From Thermodesulfobacteriota bacterium (GTDB lineage: Bacteria; Desulfobacterota; BSN033; UBA1163), in assembly GCA_030024065.1 (NCBI GenBank), contig JASEIE010000080.1, positions 1-13,007 on the forward strand: a stretch of 13,007 nt of DNA. Reading direction: 5' to 3'. The translations under genes and the position numbers were made by a program. This document shows, one piece after another, positions 1 through 6,524 of this stretch. Numbering within the stretch: the stretch's first letter is position 1; every line of letters starts with the position of its first letter. The notes under the pieces were generated by a model that was not told where the DNA came from, did no database searches, and was given only the letters and a program-made list of their open reading frames with translations.

Positions 1-481
1 AATGGCCTGCCCAGAAGGCGACAAAGATGTTATATCCGAATGGAAGAAAGACCCTGTCCGTCCTGCGATACCCCTGAGCATAGAGCAGATAAGCCCAGGA
101 TTCGGCCCACCACTCCCAGTCCTGCCAGGTATCGGGTTGATAGACAGGAGTTCCCGTGGTTCCGCTGGTCTGCCGGAATTCAGTGACCTCTTCCAGAGGA
201 ACGCAGAGGGCATCCCCATAAGGGAAGGGGTCTTTTCTCTGGATATCTCTCATCATGGCCTTTTCCACCTTTGGGACTTTGGCCACATCCTCATAGGATT
301 TGATATCACCGGGCTCCAGCCCGGCGCCCTGGTAGAGTTTCCGATGAAACTTCGACCGCTCATAGGCCCACTGCACGATCTTTTTAAATTTCCTGACCTG
401 AAGTTCCCTCAATTTGTCGAAGGGAAGGGTTTCGATAACGGGATTCCAGTAAGTTGATATTTCGTTTCTCGGGGGTTTCAT
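1..481 (-). CDS. Phenylacetate-CoA ligase-like (PaaK family) AMP-forming acyl-CoA ligase, N-terminal part
   Basis: The gene runs off the left edge, so only the first 160 residues are present. The protein begins MKPPRNEISTYWNP and carries the ATP/AMP-binding signature QTSGTTGTPV at residues 104-113, with a Trp-rich stretch (WQDWEWWAESWAY) after it. This arrangement, with a short N-terminal helical region before the SGTTGTP loop, is typical of phenylacetate-CoA ligases and related adenylate-forming enzymes that activate aromatic or other carboxylic acids to CoA thioesters in the cytoplasm. The start is supported by AGGAG seven bases upstream of the ATG. A sigma-70 promoter lies at 530-558, so the gene can be transcribed independently of the deacetylase-like gene upstream. 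The substrate cannot be told from this fragment. The family call is firm; the specific name PaaK is not. Confidence 0.85.
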   Translation of the reverse strand, partial: MKPPRNEISTYWNPVIETLPFDKLRELQVRKFKKIVQWAYERSKFHRKLYQGAGLEPGDIKSYEDVAKVPKVEKAMMRDIQRKDPFPYGDALCVPLEEVTEFRQTSGTTGTPVYQPDTWQDWEWWAESWAYLLYAQGYRRTDRVFLPFGYNIFVAFWAGH

Positions 482-750
482 TTATATTCTCCTGCCTTCC
501 GCCGAAGATATTTTCTGATGTTGGGCAGAATTTTAAGAAGCCAATCATTTTTTGTCAATCCCCCAATTCGCCTCTACTTTCTCTGGACAAAGAGGAAACT
601 TCCGCAACTCGACGGGGAGGAAATCCCGAGTGTTTTTTCCCTGCCGAGGAGGATGGGTCTGGAGTTTCAGTTAAACAAGATGTGTAAAGGGAACGCTTTG
701 CTCAAGGAAATCGTAAAAAGAGTGGTTGAGGGGATAAGCCGGTTGAAAGA
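482..750. other. Intergenic region between deacetylase-like and ligase genes
   Basis: This 269-bp gap holds the ligase promoter (530-558) and its leader. I see no clear hairpin terminator for the deacetylase-like gene. The open frames here lack a convincing ribosome-binding site or recognisable protein, and one runs antisense into the deacetylase gene. Confidence 0.5.
530..558 (-). promoter_or_regulatory. Sigma-70 promoter of the PaaK-like gene
   Basis: On the minus strand a consensus -35 box TTGACA (558-553) is followed by a 17-bp spacer and the -10 box TAAAAT (535-530, five of six consensus bases). Transcription would start near 523, giving a leader of about 42 nt with an AGGAG ribosome-binding site before the ATG at 481. 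Confidence 0.7.
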
Positions 751-1560
751 TCAGGAAGAGGTGAGTTCGTCCTTTTCTTTTGCTACGACCACCCGGGAAG
801 GGTATCCGTCGCTCATTCCCTGAAGGAAGCTTTTAAGGTTTCTTCCAAGAACAGAGTGGTTGTACCCTCCCTCGAGTACACCAAATCTTCTTCCCTGGCA
901 TCGTTCGAAGGAGGCTTGCTTTACATATTCTCCAATCATGAGATAATCTTCGGTCTTGAGCAATCCTCCCCAGTCCTCCTCATGTCGGTCAAACCCCGCA
1001 GAGACGGCGATGATGTCATAAGATTTTTCTGTCTGAAGGGATTTCTGAACCTCGTTGAGAAAGGATCGCCGGTTTGTGCCTTCGGGATGAAAGTAGCTCA
1101 CTTCACTCGAACCGCTGAAGGTATTGGCTGTGCCATCCCCATAATGGAGATCGAAATCGAGGATGAGGGCACTCTTGATTTTCCCTTCGCTGAGCAGCCT
1201 CTTGATGGCAATGGCAATATTGTTAAAATAGCAGAAGCCCCAGCAGGAATGGGGGCTGGCATGGTGTCCGGGAGGACGGATCAGACCAAAGGCGGGTTGA
1301 CCTTGGGAGGCTAATTCCCCAGCGAGAATCGCTCCTCCTGCGGCAAAACATCCCACTTCATAAACCATTGGCTCCCCCTTGACCGATTGAATATGATTCC
1401 TTCCATGGACCCTCTCGAGGTCTCTCTCTGAGGCAGGCTCCGGTTCAACAAACTCGTATTCTTTTTCCAGGGCTTTCACCATTCGCTCCATCCTTCCCGG
1501 AGCCGCCGCCGGATCATGCGTGTAGTGTTCGTAAAACCGTGGATGAAAGATGACCTTCAT
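751..1560 (-). CDS. Histone deacetylase / acetylpolyamine amidohydrolase family protein, compact form
   Basis: A 269-residue protein of the arginase/deacetylase fold, a Zn-dependent hydrolase family that removes acetyl or other acyl groups from lysines, polyamines or small amides. Family motifs appear in order: RPPGHHA with the His pair at 99-100, the metal-binding DFDLHYGDGT with D135, D137 and H139, the second metal aspartate D191 in SAGFD, and EGGY with the catalytic-pocket Tyr at 233. All expected zinc ligands and catalytic residues are therefore present. It is shorter than typical bacterial relatives (about 300-375 aa). The segment between the DLHYGDGT motif and the GFD motif is trimmed, and the C-terminal tail after GGY is brief. 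The start has GGAGGAG six bases upstream of the ATG. It shares its strand with the downstream acyl-CoA ligase, and deacetylase-fold genes next to acyl-CoA enzymes are known elsewhere. Its substrate is not predictable from sequence. Confidence 0.88.
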   Translation of the reverse strand: MKVIFHPRFYEHYTHDPAAAPGRMERMVKALEKEYEFVEPEPASERDLERVHGRNHIQSVKGEPMVYEVGCFAAGGAILAGELASQGQPAFGLIRPPGHHASPHSCWGFCYFNNIAIAIKRLLSEGKIKSALILDFDLHYGDGTANTFSGSSEVSYFHPEGTNRRSFLNEVQKSLQTEKSYDIIAVSAGFDRHEEDWGGLLKTEDYLMIGEYVKQASFERCQGRRFGVLEGGYNHSVLGRNLKSFLQGMSDGYPSRVVVAKEKDELTSS

Positions 1561-1592
1561 GAGGTTCTCCTCCCCCCAAACTTATAGATTTT

Positions 1593-1621
1593 ATTCTATC
1601 ACATCATGGATGATCTGTGTA
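1593..1621 (-). promoter_or_regulatory. Candidate sigma-70 promoter of the deacetylase-like gene
   Basis: Minus strand: TACACA (1621-1616, four of six -35 consensus bases), a 17-bp spacer, then TAGAAT (1598-1593, five of six -10 bases). It lies just downstream of the ferredoxin terminator, where a fresh promoter would be needed. The -35 box is weak, so this is tentative. Confidence 0.4.
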
Positions 1622-1652
1622 CTTGAATGGGGAGGTGAGAGGAGAGGAGCGA

Positions 1653-1716
1653 AAGAAAGAAAAAGGGGAAGAAAGAAAAAGGGGAAGAAAGAAAAAGGGG
1701 AAGAAAGAAAAAGGGG
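1653..1716. repeat. Tandem repeat, four perfect copies of a 16-bp purine-rich unit
   Basis: The plus-strand unit AAGAAAGAAAAAGGGG occurs four times without change at 1653-1668, 1669-1684, 1685-1700 and 1701-1716. The last copy forms one arm of the adjacent hairpin terminator. Read on the minus strand, each copy is a CCCC-TTTTT tract, that is, the end of the terminator stem plus its T-run. The array thus looks like slippage duplication of the terminator's 3' part. Confidence 0.9.
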
Positions 1717-1733
1717 AATGGTCATTCCCCTTT
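1709..1733 (-). terminator. Rho-independent terminator after the ferredoxin gene
   Basis: On the minus strand an AAAGGGGAAT arm pairs perfectly with ATTCCCCTTT across a four-base GACC loop, and the T-rich tract continues into the tandem array. The stem begins a few bases after the ferredoxin stop codon. The opposite strand is A-rich before the stem and has TTTCCTTTATTTTT after it, so some bidirectional activity is possible. Confidence 0.75.
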
Positions 1734-1736
1734 CCT

Positions 1737-1904
1737 TTATTTTTCAACAATAGCCTCAACAGGACATACTTCCACACAGCTTCCGCAGTCCGTGCATTTC
1801 TCTTCACTGATCGTATAGGGCTCACCCTCTTCGATTGCCTCTGCAGGACATTCTTCGACACAGGTTCCGCAAGCCACACATTCATCCGTAATCACATAGG
1901 CCAC
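1737..1904 (-). CDS. 2[4Fe-4S] clostridial-type ferredoxin
   Basis: A 55-residue protein starting MAYVITDECVACGTC and ending in AIVEK. It has two CxxCxxCxxxCP cluster motifs: C9, C12, C15 and C19 followed by P20, and C37, C40, C43 and C47 followed by P48. These ligate two [4Fe-4S] clusters, so the protein is a low-potential electron carrier typical of anaerobes. The start is GTG. It is chosen because AAGGGGGTGAT lies directly upstream with correct spacing and the resulting N-terminus matches the family. An upstream in-frame GTG inside this ribosome-binding site is unlikely. It lies 132 bp downstream of frr, separated by repeat DNA, so whether it shares the frr transcript is unclear. A terminator follows immediately. 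Its redox partner is unknown. Confidence 0.93.
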   Translation of the reverse strand: MAYVITDECVACGTCVEECPAEAIEEGEPYTISEEKCTDCGSCVEVCPVEAIVEK

Positions 1905-2036
1905 TTCGATCACCCCCTTTTCTTCTATTTTGGATTTCGGAATTCGCTTGCCTGCCCTGCCTACCGCAGGCAGGCGCAGGCAGGGATTGTGGAATTCTCA
2001 ATCTCAACTCCGCAATCTGCAATTTAAAATCAAGTT
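1905..2036. repeat. Repeat-filled spacer between frr and the ferredoxin gene
   Basis: Two repeat types are visible. The first is a palindromic CTGCC/GGCAG cluster at about 1948-1985, with core CTGCCTACCGCAGGCAG at 1957-1973; the same 17-mer recurs in reverse orientation at 6468-6484. The second is a stretch rich in CCGCAATCTGCAATT at about 1990-2030, related to the repeat at 7266-7312. No gene is visible. Confidence 0.75.
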
Positions 2037-2594
2037 TTATATTTCGAGAATCTCTTTCTCTTTGGCGGCAAGAATGCCATCCACTTTCTCTATATATTTA
2101 TCGGTAGAACTCTGGATCTTTTCCATCCATTGGCGAAGTTGATCCTGAGAGATCTTCTTGTTCTTTTCCAGACCCTTCAGTTGTTCGTTTGCCTCCCTTC
2201 GAATATTCCGGAGGGCCACCTTTGCTCCCTCCCCCATCTTTTTGACCACCTTGACCAGCTCTTTTCGACGCTCCTCCGTCAGTCGGGGGATGTTGATCCG
2301 AATAATCTTTCCATCGCTCATGGGAGTCAGTCCGAGTTCCGATTTGAGAATCGCTTTTTCTGTCTCCCCGATGATGGTGGTGTCCCAGGGCTGGATGGTA
2401 ATGAGTCTGGGTTCGGGGACTGATAGTGTCGCTAACTGATTGAGGGGAGTGGAGGTGCCATAATAATCGATTCGAATATCATCAAAAAGGGCGAGAGAGG
2501 CCCTGCCTGTCCTCACCTTATTGAAGTCTGTTTTGAGGGTCATGAGAGACTTTTCCATCTTCAATGTCACATCGGTGTAGATCTTTTCCTCCAT
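2037..2594 (-). CDS. frr: Ribosome recycling factor
   Basis: RRF, 185 residues, the usual length. With EF-G it splits the post-termination ribosome into subunits in the cytoplasm. Diagnostic stretches are VRTGRAS (27-33), the domain-II segment beginning RIDYYGTSTPLNQLA (41-55), LGLTP (87-91), RINIPRLTEERRKEL (99-113) and ALRNIRR (127-133), together with the charged helical C-terminal domain. The ATG lies three bases after the pyrH stop codon, and the ribosome-binding site (GAGGA) overlaps the pyrH end, so translation is probably coupled. It is the last gene of the rpsB-tsf-pyrH-frr block. No clear terminator follows it, and the next gene is the ferredoxin. Confidence 0.98.
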   Translation of the reverse strand: MEEKIYTDVTLKMEKSLMTLKTDFNKVRTGRASLALFDDIRIDYYGTSTPLNQLATLSVPEPRLITIQPWDTTIIGETEKAILKSELGLTPMSDGKIIRINIPRLTEERRKELVKVVKKMGEGAKVALRNIRREANEQLKGLEKNKKISQDQLRQWMEKIQSSTDKYIEKVDGILAAKEKEILEI

Positions 2595-2597
2595 CGC

Positions 2598-3314
2598 TCA
2601 TCCTCTCACTTTTGTCCCTACCTTTTCTCCCAGAACGACCCGCTTGACATTCCCCTTCTTCTTCAGATTGAAGACGATGATGGGAATCTTGTGGTCCATA
2701 CAGAGGGAGACGGCAGTGGCATCCATCACCTTGATCTGCTTCTTCAGCACATCGAGATAGGTGAGTTCATCGTATTTTCGGGCCCGTTTGTTGAGCATTG
2801 GGTCGGTGTCATAGATTCCGTCGACCTTTGTCGCCTTCAGGATGACCTCGGCCCCAATTTCCATAGCACGAAGCGAAGCCGTTGTGTCCGTGGAAAAAAA
2901 GGGATTGCCCGTTCCCCCGGCAAAGATCACCACCCGGCCTTTCTCCAGATGCCGAATCGCCCTTCGCCGGATATAGGGCTCCGCTAATTCCCGCATCTCA
3001 ATGGCTGTCTGGACCCGGGTTTGAACTTCCATCTTCTCCAGAGCATCCTGAAGGGCAATACCGTTGAGGACCGTGGCGAGCATTCCCATATAATCCGCTG
3101 AGACCCGGTCCATCCCTTTCGAACTGGCTGCCACCCCACGGAAGATATTGCCTCCTCCGATGACAATGGCTATCTCGATTCCGAGGTTTTTCACCTCTCT
3201 GATCTCCTGAGCGATCTGCCGGATCACCCCGGGATCGATTCCAAAGCCCCCTTCGCCGGTTAAAACCTCACCACTGATCTTCAGGAGGATCCTTTTATAA
3301 GGAGTTCTCTTCAT
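2598..3314 (-). CDS. pyrH: UMP kinase
   Basis: A 238-residue bacterial-type UMP kinase (amino acid kinase fold) that phosphorylates UMP to UDP in pyrimidine nucleotide synthesis; the family is typically hexameric and regulated by GTP and UTP. Visible motifs are KISGE (12-16), the nucleotide-loop GGGNIFRG (53-60), D74 in the UMP-binding region, [16 protein letters not shown] (131-146) and [13 protein letters not shown] (160-172). Gene order tsf-pyrH-frr is conserved across bacteria and supports the call. The gap from tsf is 16 nt. A good ribosome-binding site is not obvious before the ATG, so expression may rely on coupling to tsf. Confidence 0.98.
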   Translation of the reverse strand: MKRTPYKRILLKISGEVLTGEGGFGIDPGVIRQIAQEIREVKNLGIEIAIVIGGGNIFRGVAASSKGMDRVSADYMGMLATVLNGIALQDALEKMEVQTRVQTAIEMRELAEPYIRRRAIRHLEKGRVVIFAGGTGNPFFSTDTTASLRAMEIGAEVILKATKVDGIYDTDPMLNKRARKYDELTYLDVLKKQIKVMDATAVSLCMDHKIPIIVFNLKKKGNVKRVVLGEKVGTKVRG

Positions 3315-3330
3315 GAGGGGCCAAATTGAC

Positions 3331-3942
3331 CTATGACCGCGAGGACAATCCTTCGCCTAATTGAAATCGGGCGAAGCGACGGATCGAAATGTTCTCTCCG
3401 ATTTTTCCGATCATTCCGTCCAGAACTTCTTTAATCGTGAGATCAGAGTCCCTGATATAGGTTTGTTCCAGAAGGCATGCCTCAGAATAAAATCGCTCCA
3501 GTTTTCCTTCAACGATCTTATCGATCACCTTTGCCGGTTTCCCTGACTCCAGGGCCTGGGTCCGGTAGATGTCCTTCTCCTTTTCCAGAACCTCTGCAGG
3601 GACATCCTCTCTTTTGATATATTGGGGATTGGCAGCAGCGATATGCATGGCCATATTTTTTATGAAGTTTTGAAAATCCTCTGTCTTCGCAACAAAATCG
3701 GTCTCACAGTTGATTTCAACCAGGACTCCCATCTTTCCACCCGCATGGATGTATGAGCCGACCAGACCGTCTGAGGCAATGCGTCCTGCTTTTTTGGCGG
3801 CGGTCGCCAATCCTTTCTTCCTCAGATAATCGATGGCAGCTTCGACATTCCCCATGGCTTCCTGGAGGGCGGTTTTGCAGTCTACAATTCCCGCACCTGT
3901 CCTCTGCCTCAAGTCTTTAACGAGTTCAAGCGAAATTTCCAT
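3331..3942 (-). CDS. tsf: Elongation factor Ts, short form
   Basis: EF-Ts is the guanine nucleotide exchange factor for EF-Tu. The N-terminal UBA-like domain ([19 protein letters not shown], about 8-26) is followed by the EF-Tu-contacting TDFVAK motif (81-86) and a single core domain ending in ISIRRFARF. At 203 residues it resembles the short, single-core EF-Ts of Thermus and many other bacteria rather than the roughly 283-residue E. coli form. The start lies six bases after the rpsB stop. The AGGAGG in the last rpsB codons may serve as its ribosome-binding site, though the spacing of about 11 nt is long. Confidence 0.97.
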   Translation of the reverse strand: MEISLELVKDLRQRTGAGIVDCKTALQEAMGNVEAAIDYLRKKGLATAAKKAGRIASDGLVGSYIHAGGKMGVLVEINCETDFVAKTEDFQNFIKNMAMHIAAANPQYIKREDVPAEVLEKEKDIYRTQALESGKPAKVIDKIVEGKLERFYSEACLLEQTYIRDSDLTIKEVLDGMIGKIGENISIRRFARFQLGEGLSSRS

Positions 3943-3948
3943 CAGAAC

Positions 3949-4737
3949 CTATTCCTCCTCGCCTACAATGGCTTCTTCTATCTCTATCTCTCCGGCAAGT
4001 TTGGCCTGCTCGATTTTTTCTTCCTTGGCCCCCTCCATCTGGAGCCGCTTTTCATGGACCTGTTTTCCCTCCATCACGGCATCCGCAACCTTAGTGGCGA
4101 ATAGCTGGACGGCTCGAATGGCATCATCATTTCCCGGGATGACATAATCGACATCTTCGGGGCTGCAATTGGTATCGACGATGCCGATCGATGGGATGCC
4201 GATCTTTCTGGCCTCCTTGACGGCAATCTTCTCTTTTTTGGGATCCACGACAAAGATCGCCCCGGGAAGGTGATCCATCTTCTTGATTCCTCCCAGGGAT
4301 CTCTCAAGCTTGATCCTCTCTTTTTCCAGTTCCAGAACCTCCTTTTTGGGGAGGAGGCTATAGATCTCTTCGTTCTTCATCGCCTCGAGTTTATTGAGCC
4401 GATCGATGGACCGTTTGATGGTCTGGAAGTTAGTCAGCATCCCGCCCAGCCAGCGATGGTTGACATAGAACATCCCGCACCGGTTGGCCTGTTCGAAGAT
4501 CGCTTCCTGAGCCTGTTTTTTAGTCCCCACGAAAAGGACGTATTCGCCTCTGGAAGCCACATCCCGAATAAACTGGTAGGCCTCCTTGAAAAGTTGAACT
4601 GTCTTCTGAAGATCGATGATGTAAATGCCATTCCTTGCTCCAAAGATGTAGGGCTTCATCTTGGGGTCCCAGCGTTTCGTCTCATGGCCAAAATGAACCC
4701 CGGCCTCCAGAAGTTCTTTCATCGTTACATTCGGCAT
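3949..4737 (-). CDS. rpsB: 30S ribosomal protein S2
   Basis: A 262-residue S2 protein that binds the head-body junction of the 30S subunit and is needed for bS1 docking. Characteristic stretches are [20 protein letters not shown] (6-25), [14 protein letters not shown] (91-104), VVDPKKE (163-169), [20 protein letters not shown] (185-204) and an acidic tail rich in Glu from about 235. The ATG is preceded by GGAGGG with a four-base gap. A stronger AGGAGG slightly upstream opens an out-of-frame 11-codon reading frame that overlaps this start. First gene of the translation-factor block. Confidence 0.98.
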   Translation of the reverse strand: MPNVTMKELLEAGVHFGHETKRWDPKMKPYIFGARNGIYIIDLQKTVQLFKEAYQFIRDVASRGEYVLFVGTKKQAQEAIFEQANRCGMFYVNHRWLGGMLTNFQTIKRSIDRLNKLEAMKNEEIYSLLPKKEVLELEKERIKLERSLGGIKKMDHLPGAIFVVDPKKEKIAVKEARKIGIPSIGIVDTNCSPEDVDYVIPGNDDAIRAVQLFATKVADAVMEGKQVHEKRLQMEGAKEEKIEQAKLAGEIEIEEAIVGEEE

Positions 4738-4760
4738 CGAACCCTCCGTTTCTTTTCCAT
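4725..4760 (-). CDS. Possible 11-codon upstream ORF overlapping the rpsB start
   Basis: An ATG at 4760-4758, four bases after AGGAGG (4770-4765), opens the frame [11 protein letters not shown] and stops with TAA at 4727-4725, just inside rpsB in another frame. Six of its eleven residues are Lys or Arg. It could be a leader peptide that tunes rpsB translation, or a coincidence caused by two nearby purine-rich ribosome-binding sequences. There is no homology evidence. Confidence 0.25.
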   Translation of the reverse strand: MEKKRRVRCRM

Positions 4761-4870
4761 TTTTCCTCCTCTCTATAGAAATAAGTTAACCCTTCGGCTA
4801 CTCCCCGGCCCTCGATCCGGGATTTGCTCAGGGCTGACCTGAGGCCCCCTTTGTTCCCCCCTTAAAGAGC
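4761..4870 (-). promoter_or_regulatory. Candidate structured 5' leader of rpsB
   Basis: Two GC-rich hairpins lie upstream of rpsB within otherwise AT-rich DNA. One has a 6-bp stem (4827-4832 with 4838-4843, five-base loop) and the other a 5-bp stem (4804-4808 with 4817-4821, eight-base loop). Ribosomal protein operons are often controlled by binding of their own product to such leaders, and S2 autoregulation is known in other bacteria. I could not match this leader to a described motif, and I found no convincing -35/-10 pair upstream. Confidence 0.35.
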
Positions 4871-5091
4871 AATCCTACGGAGTCGAAAGGTCAAATTTAA
4901 ATTTGGTAACATATGATCATTCATTTTGCAAGAGAAAAAATGCTCAAAATTAATTTGGACCCATGATGAATTTTCATTCTGCGGCAAAGACGCCATAACA
5001 CATTGATATAATTATTAAATAAAAGATAGTTTCCTTTTGTATTTAACGGTTGATTAGAGAATGGCTCAGAAAATAAAAGTCTTTGGTCTAA

Positions 5092-5197
5092 GGGTTAGGG
5101 TCAAGAAGCCCGTTTGGTTGATGGGTGAGGTGGTTTTGTCTAAAAATGATTAGCCTTACCTTTGACCTAACCCAAACAGGCTTCCTCACCTTAACCC
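5092..5197. repeat. Imperfect long inverted repeat
   Basis: The arm at 5092-5119, beginning GGGTTAGGGTCAAGAAGCC, pairs with the reverse complement of 5169-5197, which begins GGGTTAAGGTGAGGAAGCC. They agree at about 24 of 28 positions with one single-base gap. A third related copy (GGGTTAGGTCAAAGG) is read on the minus strand from about 5174 downward, partly overlapping the second arm. The central 49 bp carry no gene. Confidence 0.7.
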
Positions 5198-5306
5198 CCA
5201 TGACCATTTTTATCGTTCGTGTCTGCACGAAGCCGATACGGCGAAGGCAGGACACGCAGGCGTGTGTGACGCACCTATCATGAAAAATTGTTCAGAAAAT
5301 ACCCCG

Positions 5307-5386
5307 ATTATTCCCCTCCGAAAGCCGGAATCCAGTGTATTCAAATAGATATAAAACCTATGGACTCCGGTTTTCACCAGAATAAC
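5307..5386. repeat. REP-like palindromic element
   Basis: The arms 5307-5334 and 5361-5386 are imperfect reverse complements. They share TTATTC, GAAA, CCGGA and TCCA blocks, with an AT-rich centre. Such ATTCC...GGAAT palindromes are common dispersed intergenic elements. A related hairpin lies at 12891-12912. Confidence 0.6.
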
Positions 5387-5426
5387 GACTTTTTACGAGC
5401 CCACCTTTATTACCATTAGCGCAGAT

Positions 5427-5440
5427 TTGATCTAAGTCAA
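5427..5440 (+). promoter_or_regulatory. FNR/HcpR-type (CRP family) regulator site
   Basis: TTGATCTAAGTCAA fits the FNR consensus TTGAT-N4-ATCAA at nine of ten positions and the HcpR-type TTGAC-N4-GTCAA equally well. A possible -10 box ATTAAT lies at 5461-5466. With a start near 5473, the site centre would be at about -40, the standard class II activator position. The 5' leader would then contain just the AAGGAGG ribosome-binding site. This suggests oxygen- or nitrosative-stress-linked control of the HD gene, by inference only. Confidence 0.55.
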
Positions 5441-5489
5441 GGTAAATGGCTTTTAAAAAGATTAATTTGTAAGAAAAGGAGGAACGACA

Positions 5490-6260
5490 ATGCAATGCCC
5501 AGGCCAGGATACGAGATTTTGGAAGCCCGAGGATATTTTTAATACAAAGTGTCCAAAATGTGGAAGGGAGTTGGAGTTCTTCAAGAATGAGGTTCGGCGG
5601 AAATGCCGCTGCGGCCACGAGATCGTCAACCCCCGGATGGACTTCGGATGTGCCCAGTGGTGTTCGTATGCTGAGCAGTGCATTGGAGCGCTTCCCGAAG
5701 AGATCAAGGCCCGTCAGAAGGAGGCTGAGAAGGACAGGCTAAGGGAGAGGATCTCCCGTGAGATGAAAAAGGTTTTCGGTCAGGATGGACGTAGGATCGA
5801 ACATGCCCTGAAGGTCGCCCGGTATGCCGAACAGATGTTGAAAATGGAAGGCGGGGATCCTCTGGTTGTCCTCGGATCTGCCTACCTCCATGACATCGGA
5901 ATCCATGAGGCTGAAAGAAAATATCAGAGCACTTCGAGCCAACATCAGGAGACAGAGGGACCTCCCATTGCAAGGGCGATCCTGGAGAAATTGGGTGTTC
6001 AGGGAAAGGTCGTGGACGAGGTCTGTGACATCATTGCGCACCACCATCATCCGAGGGAGGAGGAAACCCTCAACTTCCAGCTCCTCTACGAAGCCGACTG
6101 GCTTGTCAACATTGAGGAAGAGGGGATTCCAAATGATCGAGAGAGGCTAGAAAGATTAATCGGAAAGGTTTTTAAAACAGAGACGGGTAGAAGGCTGGCA
6201 GAGGAGCGCTACCTCCATGCCTCGGCCTTTTCCACTTCTCCTTCAATTCACTCCATTTAA
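5490..6260 (+). CDS. Zinc-ribbon plus HD-domain metal-dependent phosphohydrolase
   Basis: A 256-residue protein. Residues 1-70 are Cys-rich (C3, C21, C24, C39, C41, C54, C58, C64), with CPKC and CRC pairs forming a rubredoxin/zinc-ribbon-like module and an additional CAQWCSYAEQC segment. Residues 70-95 are a charged helix. Residues 100-205 are an HD domain: H105, the HD pair H134-D135 in LHDIG, a His run at 184-187 and D203. HD proteins hydrolyse phosphate esters, often nucleotides, with bound metal. The C-terminus after about 242 is low-complexity. The start is supported by AAGGAGG seven bases upstream. Its substrate is unknown. The extra Cys cluster could bind zinc or an Fe-S cluster. It stands alone on the plus strand, convergent with the DUF72 gene, and has an FNR-like site upstream. 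Confidence 0.87.
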   Translation: MQCPGQDTRFWKPEDIFNTKCPKCGRELEFFKNEVRRKCRCGHEIVNPRMDFGCAQWCSYAEQCIGALPEEIKARQKEAEKDRLRERISREMKKVFGQDGRRIEHALKVARYAEQMLKMEGGDPLVVLGSAYLHDIGIHEAERKYQSTSSQHQETEGPPIARAILEKLGVQGKVVDEVCDIIAHHHHPREEETLNFQLLYEADWLVNIEEEGIPNDRERLERLIGKVFKTETGRRLAEERYLHASAFSTSPSIHSI

Positions 6261-6524
6261 AGTGACTGCAATTCAAACACTGGACTGCAGGCGTTAGACA
6301 TCAGACTTCTCTAATATAGGAAATTAACTCTATTCCACTCTTTTGAAATTCTTTCGTATATGCAAGAGTGTCATTCCTTCTGGTAGCTGCCAGCCGTTCG
6401 GCTAATCTCATGCCGAAGCCTTATCCGTGTGTATTCTCTAGCCATTTTTCTTTCTTCAGTCTAATGCCTGCCTGCGGTAGGCAGATCTGAAGTCTATAGT
6501 CTTACTGTCTGAATCACAGTTAAA
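6261..6524. other. Convergent intergenic region with hairpins
   Basis: Candidate hairpins are CACTCTT/AAGAGTG (6336-6342 with 6364-6370), TTCGGC/GCCGAA (6397-6402 with 6412-6417) and the 17-bp palindrome CTGCCTGCGGTAGGCAG (6468-6484) nested inside CTTCAG/CTGAAG arms. None has a classic U-tract, so which one ends transcription of the two converging genes is uncertain. Confidence 0.45.
6468..6484. repeat. CTGCCT/AGGCAG palindrome, second copy
   Basis: CTGCCTGCGGTAGGCAG is the exact reverse complement of the sequence at 1957-1973. The two sites are 4.5 kb apart and lie next to unrelated genes, so this is a dispersed element rather than a gene-specific control site. A weaker relative, CTGCCACAGGCAG, is at 12801-12813. 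Confidence 0.75.

Larger units (their letters stand above)
4871..5489. other. Large gene-free region upstream of rpsB and the HD-domain gene
   Basis: Together with the rpsB leader this forms a 752-bp gap between divergent genes. It contains AT-rich DNA at about 4890-5080, an imperfect inverted repeat at 5092-5197, a short hairpin-capable stretch at about 5219-5260 (GTGTC...GACAC), a REP-like palindrome at 5307-5386, and the HD-gene control region at 5427-5489. No tRNA, rRNA or plausible gene was seen. Confidence 0.6.

Noticed and set aside
518..823. Plus-strand open frame of 101 codons between the ligase and deacetylase genes
   Set aside because: It overlaps the deacetylase C-terminus antisense, has no recognisable domain, and the AGGAGG near its internal ATG is directly adjacent to the start codon with no usable spacing.
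1653..1716. Evenly spaced repeats as a CRISPR array
   Set aside because: The 16-bp units are directly joined with no unique spacers, and no cas gene is present.
4800..4860. Hairpins upstream of rpsB as a yybP-ykoY (manganese) or other named riboswitch
   Set aside because: A GGGGAGTAGCC stretch recalls the start of yybP-ykoY RNAs, but the remaining conserved elements are absent and too little RNA follows before the ribosome-binding site.
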